NCBI GenBank assembly: GCA_005502805.1
Contig: SCMY01000007.1
Coordinates: forward strand, 62,001-126,000
From: Rhizobiales bacterium 2SD
GTDB lineage: Bacteria > Pseudomonadota > Alphaproteobacteria > Rhizobiales > Beijerinckiaceae
Direction of reading: 5' to 3'
DNA: 64,000 nt
Positions within the stretch are counted from its first letter, which is position 1; each line of letters starts with the position of its first letter. The translations under genes were made by a program, and so were the position numbers. Below the pieces are notes generated by a model. That model ran no database searches. It was not told the origin of the DNA and saw only the letters and a list, made by a program, of their open reading frames with translations. This document shows, one piece after another, positions 33,585 through 44,428 of the stretch.

Positions 33585-33600
33585 ATAAGCATACACTTAT
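33585..33600 (-). promoter_or_regulatory. Candidate ArsR operator
   Basis: ATAAG (33585-33589) and CTTAT (33596-33600) form an inverted repeat with a 6-bp centre CATACA directly upstream of the ArsR start. Its short AT-rich dyad form and position fit ArsR autorepression. Confidence 0.4.
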
Positions 33601-33629
33601 TTGATTCGCAAGCAGCCTCGAACCGCCCG

Positions 33630-34226
33630 TCAGCTCACGAGGATGGGATAGAGCGAGGCGGCGAGCAGCAGCGCCATGACGATGTTGAACACGCGCTGGC
33701 GGGCCGGATCGGCCAACAGGCCGCGCAACAGCGTGCCGCCGACCGCCCAGACGGCGATGCAGGGTCCATTGACCAAGGCGTAGACGATCACGACAATCGC
33801 GAGGTTGAGGAAATAGCCCTCGGTCGGCGTGTAGGCGGCGACCGCTCCGACCGCCATGATCCAGGCCTTGGGATTGACCCATTGGAAGGCCGCAGCCGCC
33901 GGAAAGCTGAGCGGCGGAGCCGCCTCGGCTCCAGGCCCCATGGGCGCCGAACGGGCGATCTTCCAGGCGAGATAGAGCAGATAGGCGCTGCCGGCATAGC
34001 GCAGGACGTCGTGCAGGACAGGGATCGCGCTGAACAGGCCGCCAAGCCCGAGCCCGACCGCCAGCACGAGCCCGGAAAAGCCGAGATTGATCCCGAACAG
34101 CAGCGGCAGGCTGGCGCGGAAGCCGTGATTGGCGCCGGAAGCCAGCAGCAGCGTGTTGTTCGGCCCCGGCGTGATCGAGGTCACGAAGGCGTAGCCGATG
34201 AAGGCGAGCAGCAATTGCGGCGTCAT
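33630..34226 (-). CDS. LysE family amino acid exporter
   Basis: A 198-residue inner-membrane protein with six helices, of the LysE/RhtB translocator family that exports amino acids. The opening FIGYAFVTSITPGPNNTLLLASGANHGFR is diagnostic. The substrate is not identifiable. It is divergent from a MocR-type regulator 98 bp away, an arrangement in which the MocR protein often controls the exporter. Confidence 0.9.
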   Translation of the reverse strand: MTPQLLLAFIGYAFVTSITPGPNNTLLLASGANHGFRASLPLLFGINLGFSGLVLAVGLGLGGLFSAIPVLHDVLRYAGSAYLLYLAWKIARSAPMGPGAEAAPPLSFPAAAAFQWVNPKAWIMAVGAVAAYTPTEGYFLNLAIVVIVYALVNGPCIAVWAVGGTLLRGLLADPARQRVFNIVMALLLAASLYPILVS

Positions 34227-34271
34227 GTCCGGTCCAGCGTTTGAAAGTGCCGCGCCGGTGATTGTGTATGT

Positions 34272-34300
34272 GACACTTCTTGCCTAGGCTAAAAAGTGTC
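34272..34300. promoter_or_regulatory. Candidate MocR operator between lysE and mocR genes
   Basis: GACACTT (34272-34278) and AAGTGTC (34294-34300) are perfect inverted arms 15 bp apart, centred on TGCCTAGGCT which itself contains the palindrome CCTAGG. The site lies midway between the divergent lysE-like and mocR-like starts, as expected for shared control. Confidence 0.5.
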
Positions 34301-34324
34301 TCGTGACGCAATTTGTAAGGTGAT

Positions 34325-35704
34325 ATGCTCCTCGCTTCACCCTGGCAGCCCCGACTCGCGGATGGCAGCGGCTCCGCCAGCGAGCGGCTGGTCGACGCGC
34401 TCGCCCGTGACATCGCCGAAGGCTCGCTCCCGCCGGGCGCGCGCCTGCCGGCCCACCGTCCCCTCGCCTGGCAGCTCGATATCGGCATCGGCACGGTGAC
34501 CAAGGCCTATGCCCAGCTCGAACGCCGCGGCCTCGTCCGCAGCGTCCGCGGCCGCGGCATGTTTGTCGCCGGCCTGTCTCAAGCGACAAGCCGCACGATC
34601 GATCTCAGTATCAACGTGCCACCGCAGCAGCTGAGCGACCGCCTGCTCGCCGCCAGCCTGAGCGATCTCGCAAGGCGGCTCGACGCCGACAGCTTCGGCG
34701 CCTATGCCACGCCGGCCGGAAGGCCGGAACATCGCACACTGCTGGCACGCTGGCTTGCTGCGACCGGGCTCGCCGCCGCTCCCGAGCGGCTGCTGATCTG
34801 CAATGGCGCCCAGCATGCGCTCGCGATCGCATTCGCGATCACCTGCGGCCCGGACACCGAGCTTCTGACCGAGGCGCTGAGCTATCCCGGAGCGATCGCC
34901 CTCGCCCACCGGCGTGGCCTGCGGCTGACCGGCCTCGCCATCGATGCAGAAGGCCTCGTCCCGGCGGCGCTCGACCACGCCTTGCATCAGGTCAAGAAGG
35001 CTGGGCGGCGCGCCGTGCTCTACATCACACCGACCCTGCACAATCCGACGACGGCGACGATGAGCGAGGCGCGGCGCCGCGAGATCGCGAGGCTCTGCCG
35101 CGCCAATGACGCGGTGATCGTCGAGGACGATATCCATGCCGCTCTGGCCGAGCCGGGTACGATATCGATCGCCGCGCTCGCTGCAGAGCGGACGCTGCAT
35201 GTCTCCGGCCTGTCGAAGGTGCTGAGCCCCGGCCTGCGCATCGGCTCGCTGCTCGTCCCCGAGCCCTGGCTGGAGCCGGCCCTCGCCGAGCTCGCCGCCA
35301 CCTGCACCATGGCGTCCCTGCTCTCCTGCCTGATCATGGAACGCTGGCTCAGCGAGGACACCGCCGCTTCCGTCGCGCGCTCGATCCGCGACGAGGCCGG
35401 CCGCCGCGTCGCTATGGCGCGCGCGCTCCTGCCGCCGGAGATCGCCATGAGCTCGGGCAATGGCTTCCATGTCTGGCTGCCGATGGCAGCGGAGCGGGCG
35501 AAAGCCCTGCCGGCTCGTGCCGCCGCCTCCGGCATCCTGCTACCGGATCCCGAAATCTTCCTAGCCGACGCGCAGGCTCCCTCCTGGGGGATGCGGCTCA
35601 GTCTCGGCGGCCCGAAGCTCGACAGGCTGCAGGATGCGCTTGTCAGCCTGCGCGACCTGCTTCTCGACAGCGGCGCCGCTCCGCAGGGCCGGGCGATGCC
35701 GTGA
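34325..35704 (+). CDS. MocR-type regulator (GntR domain fused to aminotransferase-like domain)
   Basis: A 459-residue PLP-binding transcription factor. Residues about 15-85 form a GntR winged helix ([40 protein letters not shown]). Residues about 100-455 are a fold-type I aminotransferase with the PLP lysine expected in [15 protein letters not shown] and the Asp/Tyr pocket [22 protein letters not shown]. MocR proteins sense PLP or its amino-acid adducts. The neighbour lysE suggests regulation of amino-acid export. An inverted repeat lies just upstream. Confidence 0.9.
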   Translation: MLLASPWQPRLADGSGSASERLVDALARDIAEGSLPPGARLPAHRPLAWQLDIGIGTVTKAYAQLERRGLVRSVRGRGMFVAGLSQATSRTIDLSINVPPQQLSDRLLAASLSDLARRLDADSFGAYATPAGRPEHRTLLARWLAATGLAAAPERLLICNGAQHALAIAFAITCGPDTELLTEALSYPGAIALAHRRGLRLTGLAIDAEGLVPAALDHALHQVKKAGRRAVLYITPTLHNPTTATMSEARRREIARLCRANDAVIVEDDIHAALAEPGTISIAALAAERTLHVSGLSKVLSPGLRIGSLLVPEPWLEPALAELAATCTMASLLSCLIMERWLSEDTAASVARSIRDEAGRRVAMARALLPPEIAMSSGNGFHVWLPMAAERAKALPARAAASGILLPDPEIFLADAQAPSWGMRLSLGGPKLDRLQDALVSLRDLLLDSGAAPQGRAMP

Positions 35705-35822
35705 TCGGCCTCGCGGTGCACAAAACTCCAGCCGCATGCTGCGAAGGCCGCAATGGACTTCGCCTGCAGCGCCGCTTAAGCGGGAAACAAGACCTTTAAA
35801 GACCGCGCCCGGGAGGCTCTTG

Positions 35823-37352
<1,530 letters not shown>

Positions 37353-37377
37353 GCGGGATTCCGGCGCCGGGGCGGCC

Positions 37378-38277
37378 TCACATCAGGCCCGGCAGCTCCG
37401 CCGCCAGCGCATCGATCGCGACGCGCACCTTCGGCGGCAGATGCGGCGTCTGCAGCCAAAGCGCGTGGACGTCATAGGGCAGCCGTCCCTCCTCCGGCAG
37501 CAACTCGACCAGCTCCGCGGCCTTGAGCCGCTCGCGCACCAGCCAGGACGGCAACCAGGCGAGGCCCATGCCGAGCACGGCGGCGTCGGCGATCGCCTCG
37601 AGATTGTCGAGCCGCAAACGATGCCGCGGCATCACCTCCACCGGCGGCCCTTCCTTGCGCGGAAACAGCCAGGGACGCACACCGCCGGAGCGGCGATAGA
37701 TCAGCGCGTCATGATCGGCGAGATCGGCGAGCTGCGCCGGTGCTCCATGGGCTTCTACATAGGACGGCGCGGCGCAGACGATCATGCGCTGGCGGGCAAC
37801 GCGGCACGTCACGAGATTGGCCGCATCGTGGAGCTCACCGGTGCGGATGGCGAGGTCATGCCCACCTTCGGCCAGATCGACGAAGCCATCGCCGAAAGCG
37901 AGGTCGAGCTCAAGCTGCGGATGGCGGCGCGCGAGAGCGAGCAGGATCGGCATCACGCAGCAGCGGCCGAACAGCACCGGCAGCGCCACCCGCAGCTTGC
38001 CGCGCGGCTCGCCCAACTGGTCGGCGGCGAGCGCATCCGCCGCCTCGGCTTCGGCCAGCACGGTCCTGCAGCGCTCGTAATAAGCGCGGCCGAACTCGGT
38101 CAGGCTCTGCCGGCGCGTCGTCCGGTTGAGCAGGCGAACGCCGAGCCGCTCTTCCAGGAAGCGGACATGCTTGCCGACCATCGGCGCCGACAGGCCGAGC
38201 GCCGCGGCGGCCGCGGCAAAGGAGCCGAGATCGACCGCCCTGACGAAGACGGCCATGCTGGTGAGACGATCCATCAT
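37378..38277 (-). CDS. LysR family transcriptional regulator
   Basis: A 299-residue LysR-type regulator with the N-terminal HTH (FVRAVDLGSFAAAAAALGLSAPMVGKHVRFLEERLGVRLLNR split over residues 11-52) and a periplasmic-binding-like effector domain. It is divergent from an oxidoreductase gene with a 100-bp gap, the classical arrangement for a LysR activator and its target. The inducer is unknown. It converges with pccB. Confidence 0.92.
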   Translation of the reverse strand: MMDRLTSMAVFVRAVDLGSFAAAAAALGLSAPMVGKHVRFLEERLGVRLLNRTTRRQSLTEFGRAYYERCRTVLAEAEAADALAADQLGEPRGKLRVALPVLFGRCCVMPILLALARRHPQLELDLAFGDGFVDLAEGGHDLAIRTGELHDAANLVTCRVARQRMIVCAAPSYVEAHGAPAQLADLADHDALIYRRSGGVRPWLFPRKEGPPVEVMPRHRLRLDNLEAIADAAVLGMGLAWLPSWLVRERLKAAELVELLPEEGRLPYDVHALWLQTPHLPPKVRVAIDALAAELPGLM

Positions 38278-38378
38278 TCCAAATCAATAGTTCCGATTAT
38301 CGATCACTAAGCGCAATTTATCGCAGGATCACGCGCTGCCATAGCTCATTCATTCGCTCTGATTTGGAGTTTTTGAGC

Positions 38379-39368
38379 ATGGCCCGCACGATCCGCTTCC
38401 ACCGCCATGGCGGCCCCGAGGTCCTGACCATCGAGGATATCGACGTCGCGCCGCGTGGCCCCGGCGAGGTCCGGATCCGGACCAGAGCGCTCGGCCTCAA
38501 CCGCGCCGAAGCCCTGTTCCGCTCCGGCACCTATATCGAGCAGGCGCAGTTCCCGTCGGGCATCGGCCTTGAAGCCGCAGGCCTGATCGAAAGCGTGGGG
38601 ACAGACATTGAAGGCCTCTCGCCGGGCGATGCCGTCAGCCTGGTGCCGCCGCGCTCGATGGTGAGTTCACCGGTGCATGGCGAGCTCGTCACCGTCCCGG
38701 CCGAGCTCGCGATCAAGCACCCGCCGACGCTGAGCTGGGAGGCGGCCGCGGCGAGCTGGATGCAGTATCTCACCGCCTATGGCGCGCTGATCGACATCGC
38801 CCGCCTCGGCCGCGGCGAGCATGTGGTGATTACCGCAGCGTCGAGCAGCGTCGGCCTCGCCGCGATCCAGATCGCCAACCGGGTCGGCGCGATCCCGATC
38901 GCGGTGACGCGGACCTCGCGGAAGGCGCCGGCGCTGCGCGAGGCTGGCGCGGCCCATGTCATCGCCTCGGCCGAGGAGGAACCGGAAAACAAGCTGAGGG
39001 AGATCGTCGGCGCGGATGGCGTCAGAGTCGTCTTCGATGCCGTCGCCGGCCCGGCCTTCCTGCCACTGACCGGCGCGATGGCGCGCGGCGGCATCCTGAT
39101 CAGCTATGGCGGCCAGAGCCCGGAGGCGACGCCCTTCCCGCTCTTCAACGTGCTGAGCAAGAACCTGACGCTGCGCGGCTATCTCGTCCACGAGATCACC
39201 GGCGATCCCGAACGCCTCGCCGCCGCCAAGGCCTTCATCCTGGAAGGTTTATGCGATGGCTCGCTGAAGCCGATCATCGCCCGGACCTTTCCATTCGAGG
39301 AGATCGTCGAGGCGCACCGCTACCTCGAATCGAACGAGCAGTTCGGGAAGATCGTGGTGACGCTCTAA
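38379..39368 (+). CDS. Zinc-type alcohol dehydrogenase / quinone oxidoreductase family protein
   Basis: A 329-residue medium-chain dehydrogenase/reductase. The GroES-like domain begins MARTIRFHRHGGPEVLTIED and the Rossmann domain carries VVITAASSSVGLAAIQIAN in place of the classical GxGxxG. The catalytic zinc ligands of alcohol dehydrogenases are not evident, so an NADPH-dependent quinone oxidoreductase or enoyl reductase type is more likely. The start at 38379 follows the family N-terminus. The LysR gene upstream probably regulates it. Confidence 0.88.
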   Translation: MARTIRFHRHGGPEVLTIEDIDVAPRGPGEVRIRTRALGLNRAEALFRSGTYIEQAQFPSGIGLEAAGLIESVGTDIEGLSPGDAVSLVPPRSMVSSPVHGELVTVPAELAIKHPPTLSWEAAAASWMQYLTAYGALIDIARLGRGEHVVITAASSSVGLAAIQIANRVGAIPIAVTRTSRKAPALREAGAAHVIASAEEEPENKLREIVGADGVRVVFDAVAGPAFLPLTGAMARGGILISYGGQSPEATPFPLFNVLSKNLTLRGYLVHEITGDPERLAAAKAFILEGLCDGSLKPIIARTFPFEEIVEAHRYLESNEQFGKIVVTL

Positions 39369-39412
39369 AGGCCTACATCTTCAATCGGTTAGGCTTCGAC
39401 ATCAAACATCGT

Positions 39413-39517
39413 GTCATCCCGGGCGCAGCGAAGCGCAGACCCGGGATCCATTCCTGGGCCTACCCAATCAAGGTTCCGGAATGGGTCCCGGGTCTCCCTC
39501 CGGTCGCCCGGGACGAC
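39413..39517. repeat. Second long palindromic intergenic repeat
   Basis: Outer arms GTCATCCCGGGCG (39413-39425) and CGCCCGGGACGAC (39505-39517) and inner arms AGACCCGGGATCCATTCC (39437-39454) and GGAATGGGTCCCGGGTCT (39478-39495) pair with one mismatch each. It folds as one long hairpin between convergent genes. The sequence differs from the repeat at 28005. It is reminiscent of dispersed REP-like elements of Bosea, Methylobacterium and relatives, and it may act as a transcription barrier. Confidence 0.78.
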
Positions 39518-39549
39518 TCGCGCTTTTTGGCCGGTACTGAAAACCTCTC

Positions 39550-40815
39550 TCAGCTCCAGCGCCTGAACACCACGCTGGCATTAACGCCGCCGAAGCCGAA
39601 GCCATTCGAGATGGCGTGCTCGATCGGAAGCGGCCGCGCCGTCTTCGCCACCAGATCGAGCCCGGCGGCCTCTTCGTCCGGGTTCTCGAGGTTGAGCGTC
39701 GGCGGCGCGATCTGGTCGCGCAGGGCGAGGATGGTGAAGACCGCCTCCAGCCCGCCCGCCGCGCCGAGCAGATGGCCGGTAGCGGACTTCGTCGCGCTGA
39801 TCGCGATACCGCCCTCGCTGCCGAACACGGCCTTGATCGCAGCGAGCTCGCCGCGGTCGCCGACCGGCGTCGAGGTCGAGTGGGCGTTGAGATGGGCGAC
39901 ATCGCCGGGCTTGAGGCCCGCCTGCTTCAGCGCCGTCTCCATCGCTCGGCGCGCGCCCGAGCCGTCCTCGGGGCCGGAGGTGATGTGATAGGCATCGGCG
40001 CTGGTCCCGTAGCCGGTGAGCTCGGCGAGTATGGTTGCGCCGCGCGCCTGCGCATGCTCCAGCGCCTCGATCACCAGGATGCCGGCGCCCTCGCCCATGA
40101 CGAAGCCGTCGCGGTCGCGGTCGAAGGGGCGCGAAGCCTTTTCCGGCTCGTCGTTGAAGCCGGTCGAAAGCGCCCGTGCCGCGGCGAAACCGCCGAGTGC
40201 GACGAGATCGACGCAGGCCTCGCTGCCGCCGCAGAGCGCAATATCGACCTCGCCGGCCCGGATCATCCTGGCAGCATCGCCGATCGCCTGCACGCCGGCG
40301 GCACAAGCCGTGACCGGCGCACCGATCGGTCCCTTGAAGCCATGGTCGATCGAGACATGGCCGGCCGCCAAGTTGACCAGGAAGGACGGCACGGTGAAGG
40401 GCGAGAGCCGGCGCACGCCGCGCTGGTCGGTGGTCCGCACCGCCTCGGCGATCGCCGGGAAGCCGCCAATGCCCGAGGCGATCACCGTCGCGGTGCGCTC
40501 GCGCTCGGCCTCGTCCTGCGGCTGCCAGCCGGCCTGGGCCAGCGCCTCCTTGGCCGCGACCAGCGCGAACTGGATGAAGCGATCCATCTTGCGCTGGTCC
40601 TTGGGCGCGATCGCGACGTCGGGATCAAAACCGCCCTCATTGTCCTCGGCCTTGCCGGGCACGAGCCCGGCGACCTTCGCCGGCAGGGTCTCAGCGACTG
40701 CATCGGGCAAACGGCGCAGGCCCGAGCGGCCAGCGAGCAGCCGCTGCCAGGCAAGCTCGGCGCCGCAGCCCAGAGGCGAGACGACGCCCAGCCCGGTGAC
40801 GACGATGCGGTGCAT
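39550..40815 (-). CDS. fabF: Beta-ketoacyl-ACP synthase II-type condensing enzyme
   Basis: A condensing enzyme of about 421 residues that elongates acyl-ACP with malonyl-ACP. The Cys-His-His triad is intact: Cys in VTACAAGVQAIGDA, His in LNAHSTSTPVGD and His in SATKSATGHLLGAAGG. The ATG at 40815 has AGGAG six bases upstream; an ATG at 40833 overlaps the preceding gene stop (ATGA) and is the alternative. There is no acpP, fabG or mltG partner nearby. Its coupling to an HxlR regulator suggests a secondary condensing enzyme. Confidence 0.9.
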   Translation of the reverse strand: MHRIVVTGLGVVSPLGCGAELAWQRLLAGRSGLRRLPDAVAETLPAKVAGLVPGKAEDNEGGFDPDVAIAPKDQRKMDRFIQFALVAAKEALAQAGWQPQDEAERERTATVIASGIGGFPAIAEAVRTTDQRGVRRLSPFTVPSFLVNLAAGHVSIDHGFKGPIGAPVTACAAGVQAIGDAARMIRAGEVDIALCGGSEACVDLVALGGFAAARALSTGFNDEPEKASRPFDRDRDGFVMGEGAGILVIEALEHAQARGATILAELTGYGTSADAYHITSGPEDGSGARRAMETALKQAGLKPGDVAHLNAHSTSTPVGDRGELAAIKAVFGSEGGIAISATKSATGHLLGAAGGLEAVFTILALRDQIAPPTLNLENPDEEAAGLDLVAKTARPLPIEHAISNGFGFGGVNASVVFRRWS

Positions 40816-40829
40816 GAAAGGCTCCTGGT

Positions 40830-41330
40830 TCATCTGGCTTGGGTGGCGGCCTGGCGCGCGGCAAGGCGCTCACGCAGGTCGTTGCTGGCGCGCGGCCCGG
40901 CGATGACGGTGGCGCTGTCCGCAGTGACCGGCTGCAGGGTCGCCGCGTCGACGACGATCGGTGTGATCGGCCGGCCGGTGCCGCGCTCGGCCAGCAGCAG
41001 CGAGGCGCCTTCCGGCGCGAGGTGCCGGTTGGCGAAGCCGATCAGCGCCACGACGACCGGGAAGACGTCGCGCCCCTTCTCGGTCAGGACATACTCATAG
41101 CGCTTCGGCCGCTCGCTATAGAGCCGCCGCTCGAACAGCCCGCTCTCGGTGAGATGCTTCAGCCGGCGCGTCAGCATGTTCGGCGCAATGCCGAGACTGC
41201 GCTCGAATTCGTCGAAGCGGGTCAGCCCCTGCAGGGCATCGCGCAGGATCAGGATGCTCCACCACTCGCCGACGGTCTCGACGGCAAGGGCGCAGGGGCA
41301 TTCGGTGAGCGGAGCGAGCTTGGGTTGCAT
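40830..41330 (-). CDS. HxlR family transcriptional regulator
   Basis: A 166-residue winged-helix regulator from the ATG at 41330 (MQPKLAPLTECPCALAVETV). The HxlR core CPCALAVETVGEWWSILILRDALQGLTRFDEFERSLGIAPNML (residues 11-53) keeps the family cysteine that in some members senses oxidants or aldehydes. A C-terminal extension of about 50 residues follows the winged helix. It overlaps or abuts the fabF-type gene downstream, which it may control. Confidence 0.88.
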   Translation of the reverse strand: MQPKLAPLTECPCALAVETVGEWWSILILRDALQGLTRFDEFERSLGIAPNMLTRRLKHLTESGLFERRLYSERPKRYEYVLTEKGRDVFPVVVALIGFANRHLAPEGASLLLAERGTGRPITPIVVDAATLQPVTADSATVIAGPRASNDLRERLAARQAATQAR

Positions 41331-41403
41331 GGCTCGGCTCGCTACCGCAGTCACTATCTTTTTGCAAGTCAGGATGCCAACGGAGCGCGCCGCCATGCCC
41401 CCG

Positions 41404-42546
41404 TCAATCCAACGTGCTCCTGAAGCGCAACAGCGCAATGCCGGCATAGAGCGGCACGAAGGCGGAGAGATAGAACACCTCAAGGCCGATATCGCCGAGA
41501 TCCGCCCCCTTCAGCATGATCGCGCGGACCACGCGCAGGAAATGCGTCAGCGGGAAGATCTCGCCGAGCCACTGCGCCCAGAGCGGCATGCCGGCATAGG
41601 GAAACATGAAGCCCGACAGCAGCAGCGACGGCAGGAAGAAGAAGAAGGTGAGCTGCATCGCCTGCAGCTGCGTGCGCGCCATGGTCGAGATCGTGTAGCC
41701 GAGCAGCACCAGAGCCAGCACGAAGATGGTGACGCAGGTCAGCAGCAAGCCGAGGCTGCCGAGGAAGGGCACGCCGAAGAGCAGCTTCGCCGCGCTCAGC
41801 ACCACCGCGACCTGGACGCTGCCGACCGCGAGATAGGGCAACACCTTGCCAAGCATGATTTCGCCCGGCGTCGCCGGCATGGCGAGCAGGTTCTCCATGG
41901 TGCCGCGCTCGATCTCACGGGTCAGCGCCATCGCCGTCATCATCACCATCGTCATCTGCAGGATGACGCCGAGCAGGCCTGGCACGATGTTGTACTGGGT
42001 GATGCCCTCCGGATTGTAGCGCCGGTGCACCACGAAGGAGAGCGCACTCTCGCTCTGCTCGCGCTTCAATTCGTCGGTGCCGAGCGCCCGCGTCAGCGCC
42101 CGACTGGCGATGGTCTGCAACGCGCCGACCGCATTGCTCGACGCCGCCGGGTCGGTCGCATCGGCCTCGACCAGGATGCGTGGCTCGTCGCCGCGCTCGA
42201 CCCGCATGCCGAAATCGCTGGGAATGGTGACGAGGAAGGAGATCGCGCCGCGCGCCATCAGGCTCTCGGCCTCGGCCGCGCTCTCAGGCCGCTTCGCGAA
42301 GCGGTAATAGCCGGAGACTTCCAGCGCCGCGACGACCGAGCGTGTGTAGCGATCCTGCCCCAATGCCAGAACCGCCGCCGGCAAGCCCTTGGGATCGTTG
42401 TTGATCGCATAGCCGAACAGCAGCAGCTGGACGATCGGCACCACCAGCATCATCGCGAAGGTGATGCGGTCGCGCCGCATCTGCACGAACTCCTTGGCGA
42501 GCACGGCGCCGAGCCTGCCGGGTGAGAACAAGGCGAGCGCGCTCAT
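41404..42546 (-). CDS. ABC-2 type transporter permease (YbhS/YbhR-like)
   Basis: A 380-residue permease of an ABC exporter: one N-terminal helix (ITFAMMLVVPIVQLLLFGYAI), a large periplasmic domain (about 60-170), then five helices including EIERGTMENLLAMPATPGEIMLGK, the coupling motif of ABC-2 permeases. It overlaps the ATPase stop by four bases. It is the last gene of the TetR-HlyD-ATPase-permease operon. Compared with E. coli ybhGFSR only one permease is present, so it presumably works as a homodimer. Confidence 0.9.
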   Translation of the reverse strand: MSALALFSPGRLGAVLAKEFVQMRRDRITFAMMLVVPIVQLLLFGYAINNDPKGLPAAVLALGQDRYTRSVVAALEVSGYYRFAKRPESAAEAESLMARGAISFLVTIPSDFGMRVERGDEPRILVEADATDPAASSNAVGALQTIASRALTRALGTDELKREQSESALSFVVHRRYNPEGITQYNIVPGLLGVILQMTMVMMTAMALTREIERGTMENLLAMPATPGEIMLGKVLPYLAVGSVQVAVVLSAAKLLFGVPFLGSLGLLLTCVTIFVLALVLLGYTISTMARTQLQAMQLTFFFFLPSLLLSGFMFPYAGMPLWAQWLGEIFPLTHFLRVVRAIMLKGADLGDIGLEVFYLSAFVPLYAGIALLRFRSTLD

Positions 42547-43475
42547 GCCGCTCTCCCTTCGGCCTGGGCCTTCGCCATGAACTGGATGAAGACATCCTCC
42601 AGGCTGGTCGCATCCGGCTCGACGCTGATGCCGGGGCGGCCCTTCAGGGTCGCAAGCGCTGCTTCGAGCTTGGCCTGATCGGTGCCGACGACATGCAGCG
42701 TCGTCCCGAACGGCGCGACCTGCTCGACGCCGTCGGTCTTCGCGAGCTCGGCGATCTCGGCCGGCTTCAATGCGCCATGGACGACATAGGTCGAGAGGCC
42801 CGAGCCTTTCACCACTTCGTCGACCGTGCCGGTCGCCAGCATTCTGCCATAGGCGATATAGCCGATACGGTGGCAGCGCTCGGCCTCGTCCATGTAGTGG
42901 GTCGAGACCAGCACGGTCAGCCCATCGCCGGCGAGCCGGTGGATCTCGTCCCAGAATTCGCGTCGCGCCTTCGGATCGACGCCGGCGGTCGGCTCGTCGA
43001 GCAGCAGCAGTTTCGGCTGGTGCATGATGCAGGCGGCGAGCGCGAGGCGCTGCTTCCAGCCGCCCGAGAGCGTGCCCGCGAGCTGGTCCTTGCGCGAGGT
43101 CAGCCCGAGACTGTCGAGCGTGCGCGCCACGGCCTCCTCGACCGGCTTCAGCGCATAGAGCCTGGCGACGAAGGTCAGATTCTCCTCGATCGTCAGATCC
43201 TCGTAGAATGAGAATTTCTGCGTCATGTAGCCGACCTGGAGCTTGATCTCGGCACTTTGCGTCCGGACATCCAGGCCAAGTACCGTCCCTTCCCCGGCAT
43301 CGGGAGTGAGCAGGCCGCAGATCAGCCGGATCGTCGTGGTCTTGCCGGAGCCGTTCGGGCCGAGGAAGCCGACGATCTCTCCTTCCCTGACGGCGAGATC
43401 GACATTGTCGACCACGGTGCGCTTGCCGAAGCGCTTGGTCAGGCCGCGCACATCGATGACATTGGCGTCGCTCAC
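42543..43475 (-). CDS. ABC exporter ATP-binding protein (YbhF-like, single domain)
   Basis: A 310-residue ATPase starting at a GTG (43475) that overlaps the HlyD stop. Walker A GPNGSGKT is near residue 40, the signature LSGGWKQR near 141 and Walker B LLLLDEPTAGVDP near 160. The C-terminal 80 residues form the regulatory extension typical of exporter ATPases. E. coli YbhF has two ATPase domains; this one has a single domain and must dimerise. The frame is open far upstream without a start that would not overlap the HlyD gene. Confidence 0.9.
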   Translation of the reverse strand: MSDANVIDVRGLTKRFGKRTVVDNVDLAVREGEIVGFLGPNGSGKTTTIRLICGLLTPDAGEGTVLGLDVRTQSAEIKLQVGYMTQKFSFYEDLTIEENLTFVARLYALKPVEEAVARTLDSLGLTSRKDQLAGTLSGGWKQRLALAACIMHQPKLLLLDEPTAGVDPKARREFWDEIHRLAGDGLTVLVSTHYMDEAERCHRIGYIAYGRMLATGTVDEVVKGSGLSTYVVHGALKPAEIAELAKTDGVEQVAPFGTTLHVVGTDQAKLEAALATLKGRPGISVEPDATSLEDVFIQFMAKAQAEGRAA

Positions 43476-44428
43476 TTGCGGCCCCGCAGCATCACGTCGA
43501 CGATCTGGCCGGGCTGGAGCCGCGTCGCCGGGCCGCCCTCGGGCCGCGCCTCGACGAGATAGACCAGCTTCTGGCGGGTCTGCGCCGAATAGATCACCGG
43601 CGGGGTGAATTCCGGCTCCTGCGAGACATAGGAGACGGTTGCCGTCATGCCCTCCGGACAGCCCGAGCAACGTACGTCGAGCCGCGTGCCGACCGTGGTG
43701 CCGAAGAGCAGCGCCTCCGGCACATAGAGCATCAGCTTCACTGCGCCATCGGGCAGAATCGTCAGCGCCGGCGCCGAGGGGCCGGCGAGCTCGCCGGGAT
43801 GGCGGATCAGGTCGGTGACGATGCCGGCGGCCGGCGCCATCAGCCTGCGCTGGCCGAGCCGCCACTTGGCCTGGTCGAGCGCCGCCTGCGCCTGCTCCAC
43901 CTGATTGCGCGCCGCCTTGATCTCCTCCTCGCGCGCCGCCAGCCGGGCGACCGCCAGATTGGCGGCCGTCTCGCGCACCCGTGCCACGGCGACATCGCGC
44001 GCCGTCTGGGCCTGGTCGAGATCGGCCTGGGTCGAGACACCGCGGCGGAAGAGATCCTGGCGGCGCTCCAGCGCCCGCTCGGACTCGCGTTCCTGCGCCT
44101 TGGCCGAGGCGGCGATCGCCTCGATCACCGCGATCTCCTCAGGCCGCTTGCCGCTGAGCAGATTGGCGAGCTGCGCCCGCACCTGCACCAGCCGCGCCTC
44201 GCTCTCGGCGACGGCGTTGCGGGCGTCGTCCGCCTGCAATTCGGCGAGCAGAGCGCCGGGCGCGACGCGCTCGCCGCGCCGGACCGAAATCGTCTCGATC
44301 CGCGCCGTGTCGATCGGTCCGAGCCGGACATATTCGCCCTCGACATAGCCGGCGACGCGGGTGGTCGGCGGCGCGCAGACGCCGAGCGAAGCGGCGATCG
44401 CGAAGGAGCAGATGAAATCGAGAATCAT
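43472..44428 (-). CDS. HlyD-type periplasmic adaptor protein (YbhG-like)
   Basis: A 318-residue membrane-fusion protein linking the ABC exporter to an outer-membrane channel. An N-terminal membrane anchor or signal (ILDFICSFAIAASLGVCAPP) precedes a lipoyl/barrel-sandwich half (GERVAPGALLAELQADDARN), a long coiled-coil hairpin rich in Ala, Glu, Arg and Gln (about 80-200), and the returning half-motif (APAAGIVTDLIRHPGELAG). It overlaps the TetR gene stop by four bases and the ATPase start by four bases. Confidence 0.9.
   Translation of the reverse strand: MILDFICSFAIAASLGVCAPPTTRVAGYVEGEYVRLGPIDTARIETISVRRGERVAPGALLAELQADDARNAVAESEARLVQVRAQLANLLSGKRPEEIAVIEAIAASAKAQERESERALERRQDLFRRGVSTQADLDQAQTARDVAVARVRETAANLAVARLAAREEEIKAARNQVEQAQAALDQAKWRLGQRRLMAPAAGIVTDLIRHPGELAGPSAPALTILPDGAVKLMLYVPEALLFGTTVGTRLDVRCSGCPEGMTATVSYVSQEPEFTPPVIYSAQTRQKLVYLVEARPEGGPATRLQPGQIVDVMLRGRK

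Noticed and set aside
39616..41100. 494-residue plus-strand open frame
   Set aside because: Antisense shadow of the fabF-type and HxlR genes, which have complete active sites and motifs.
41149..42525. 458-residue plus-strand open frame
   Set aside because: Antisense shadow of the ABC-2 permease; low-complexity His/Gln/Arg composition.
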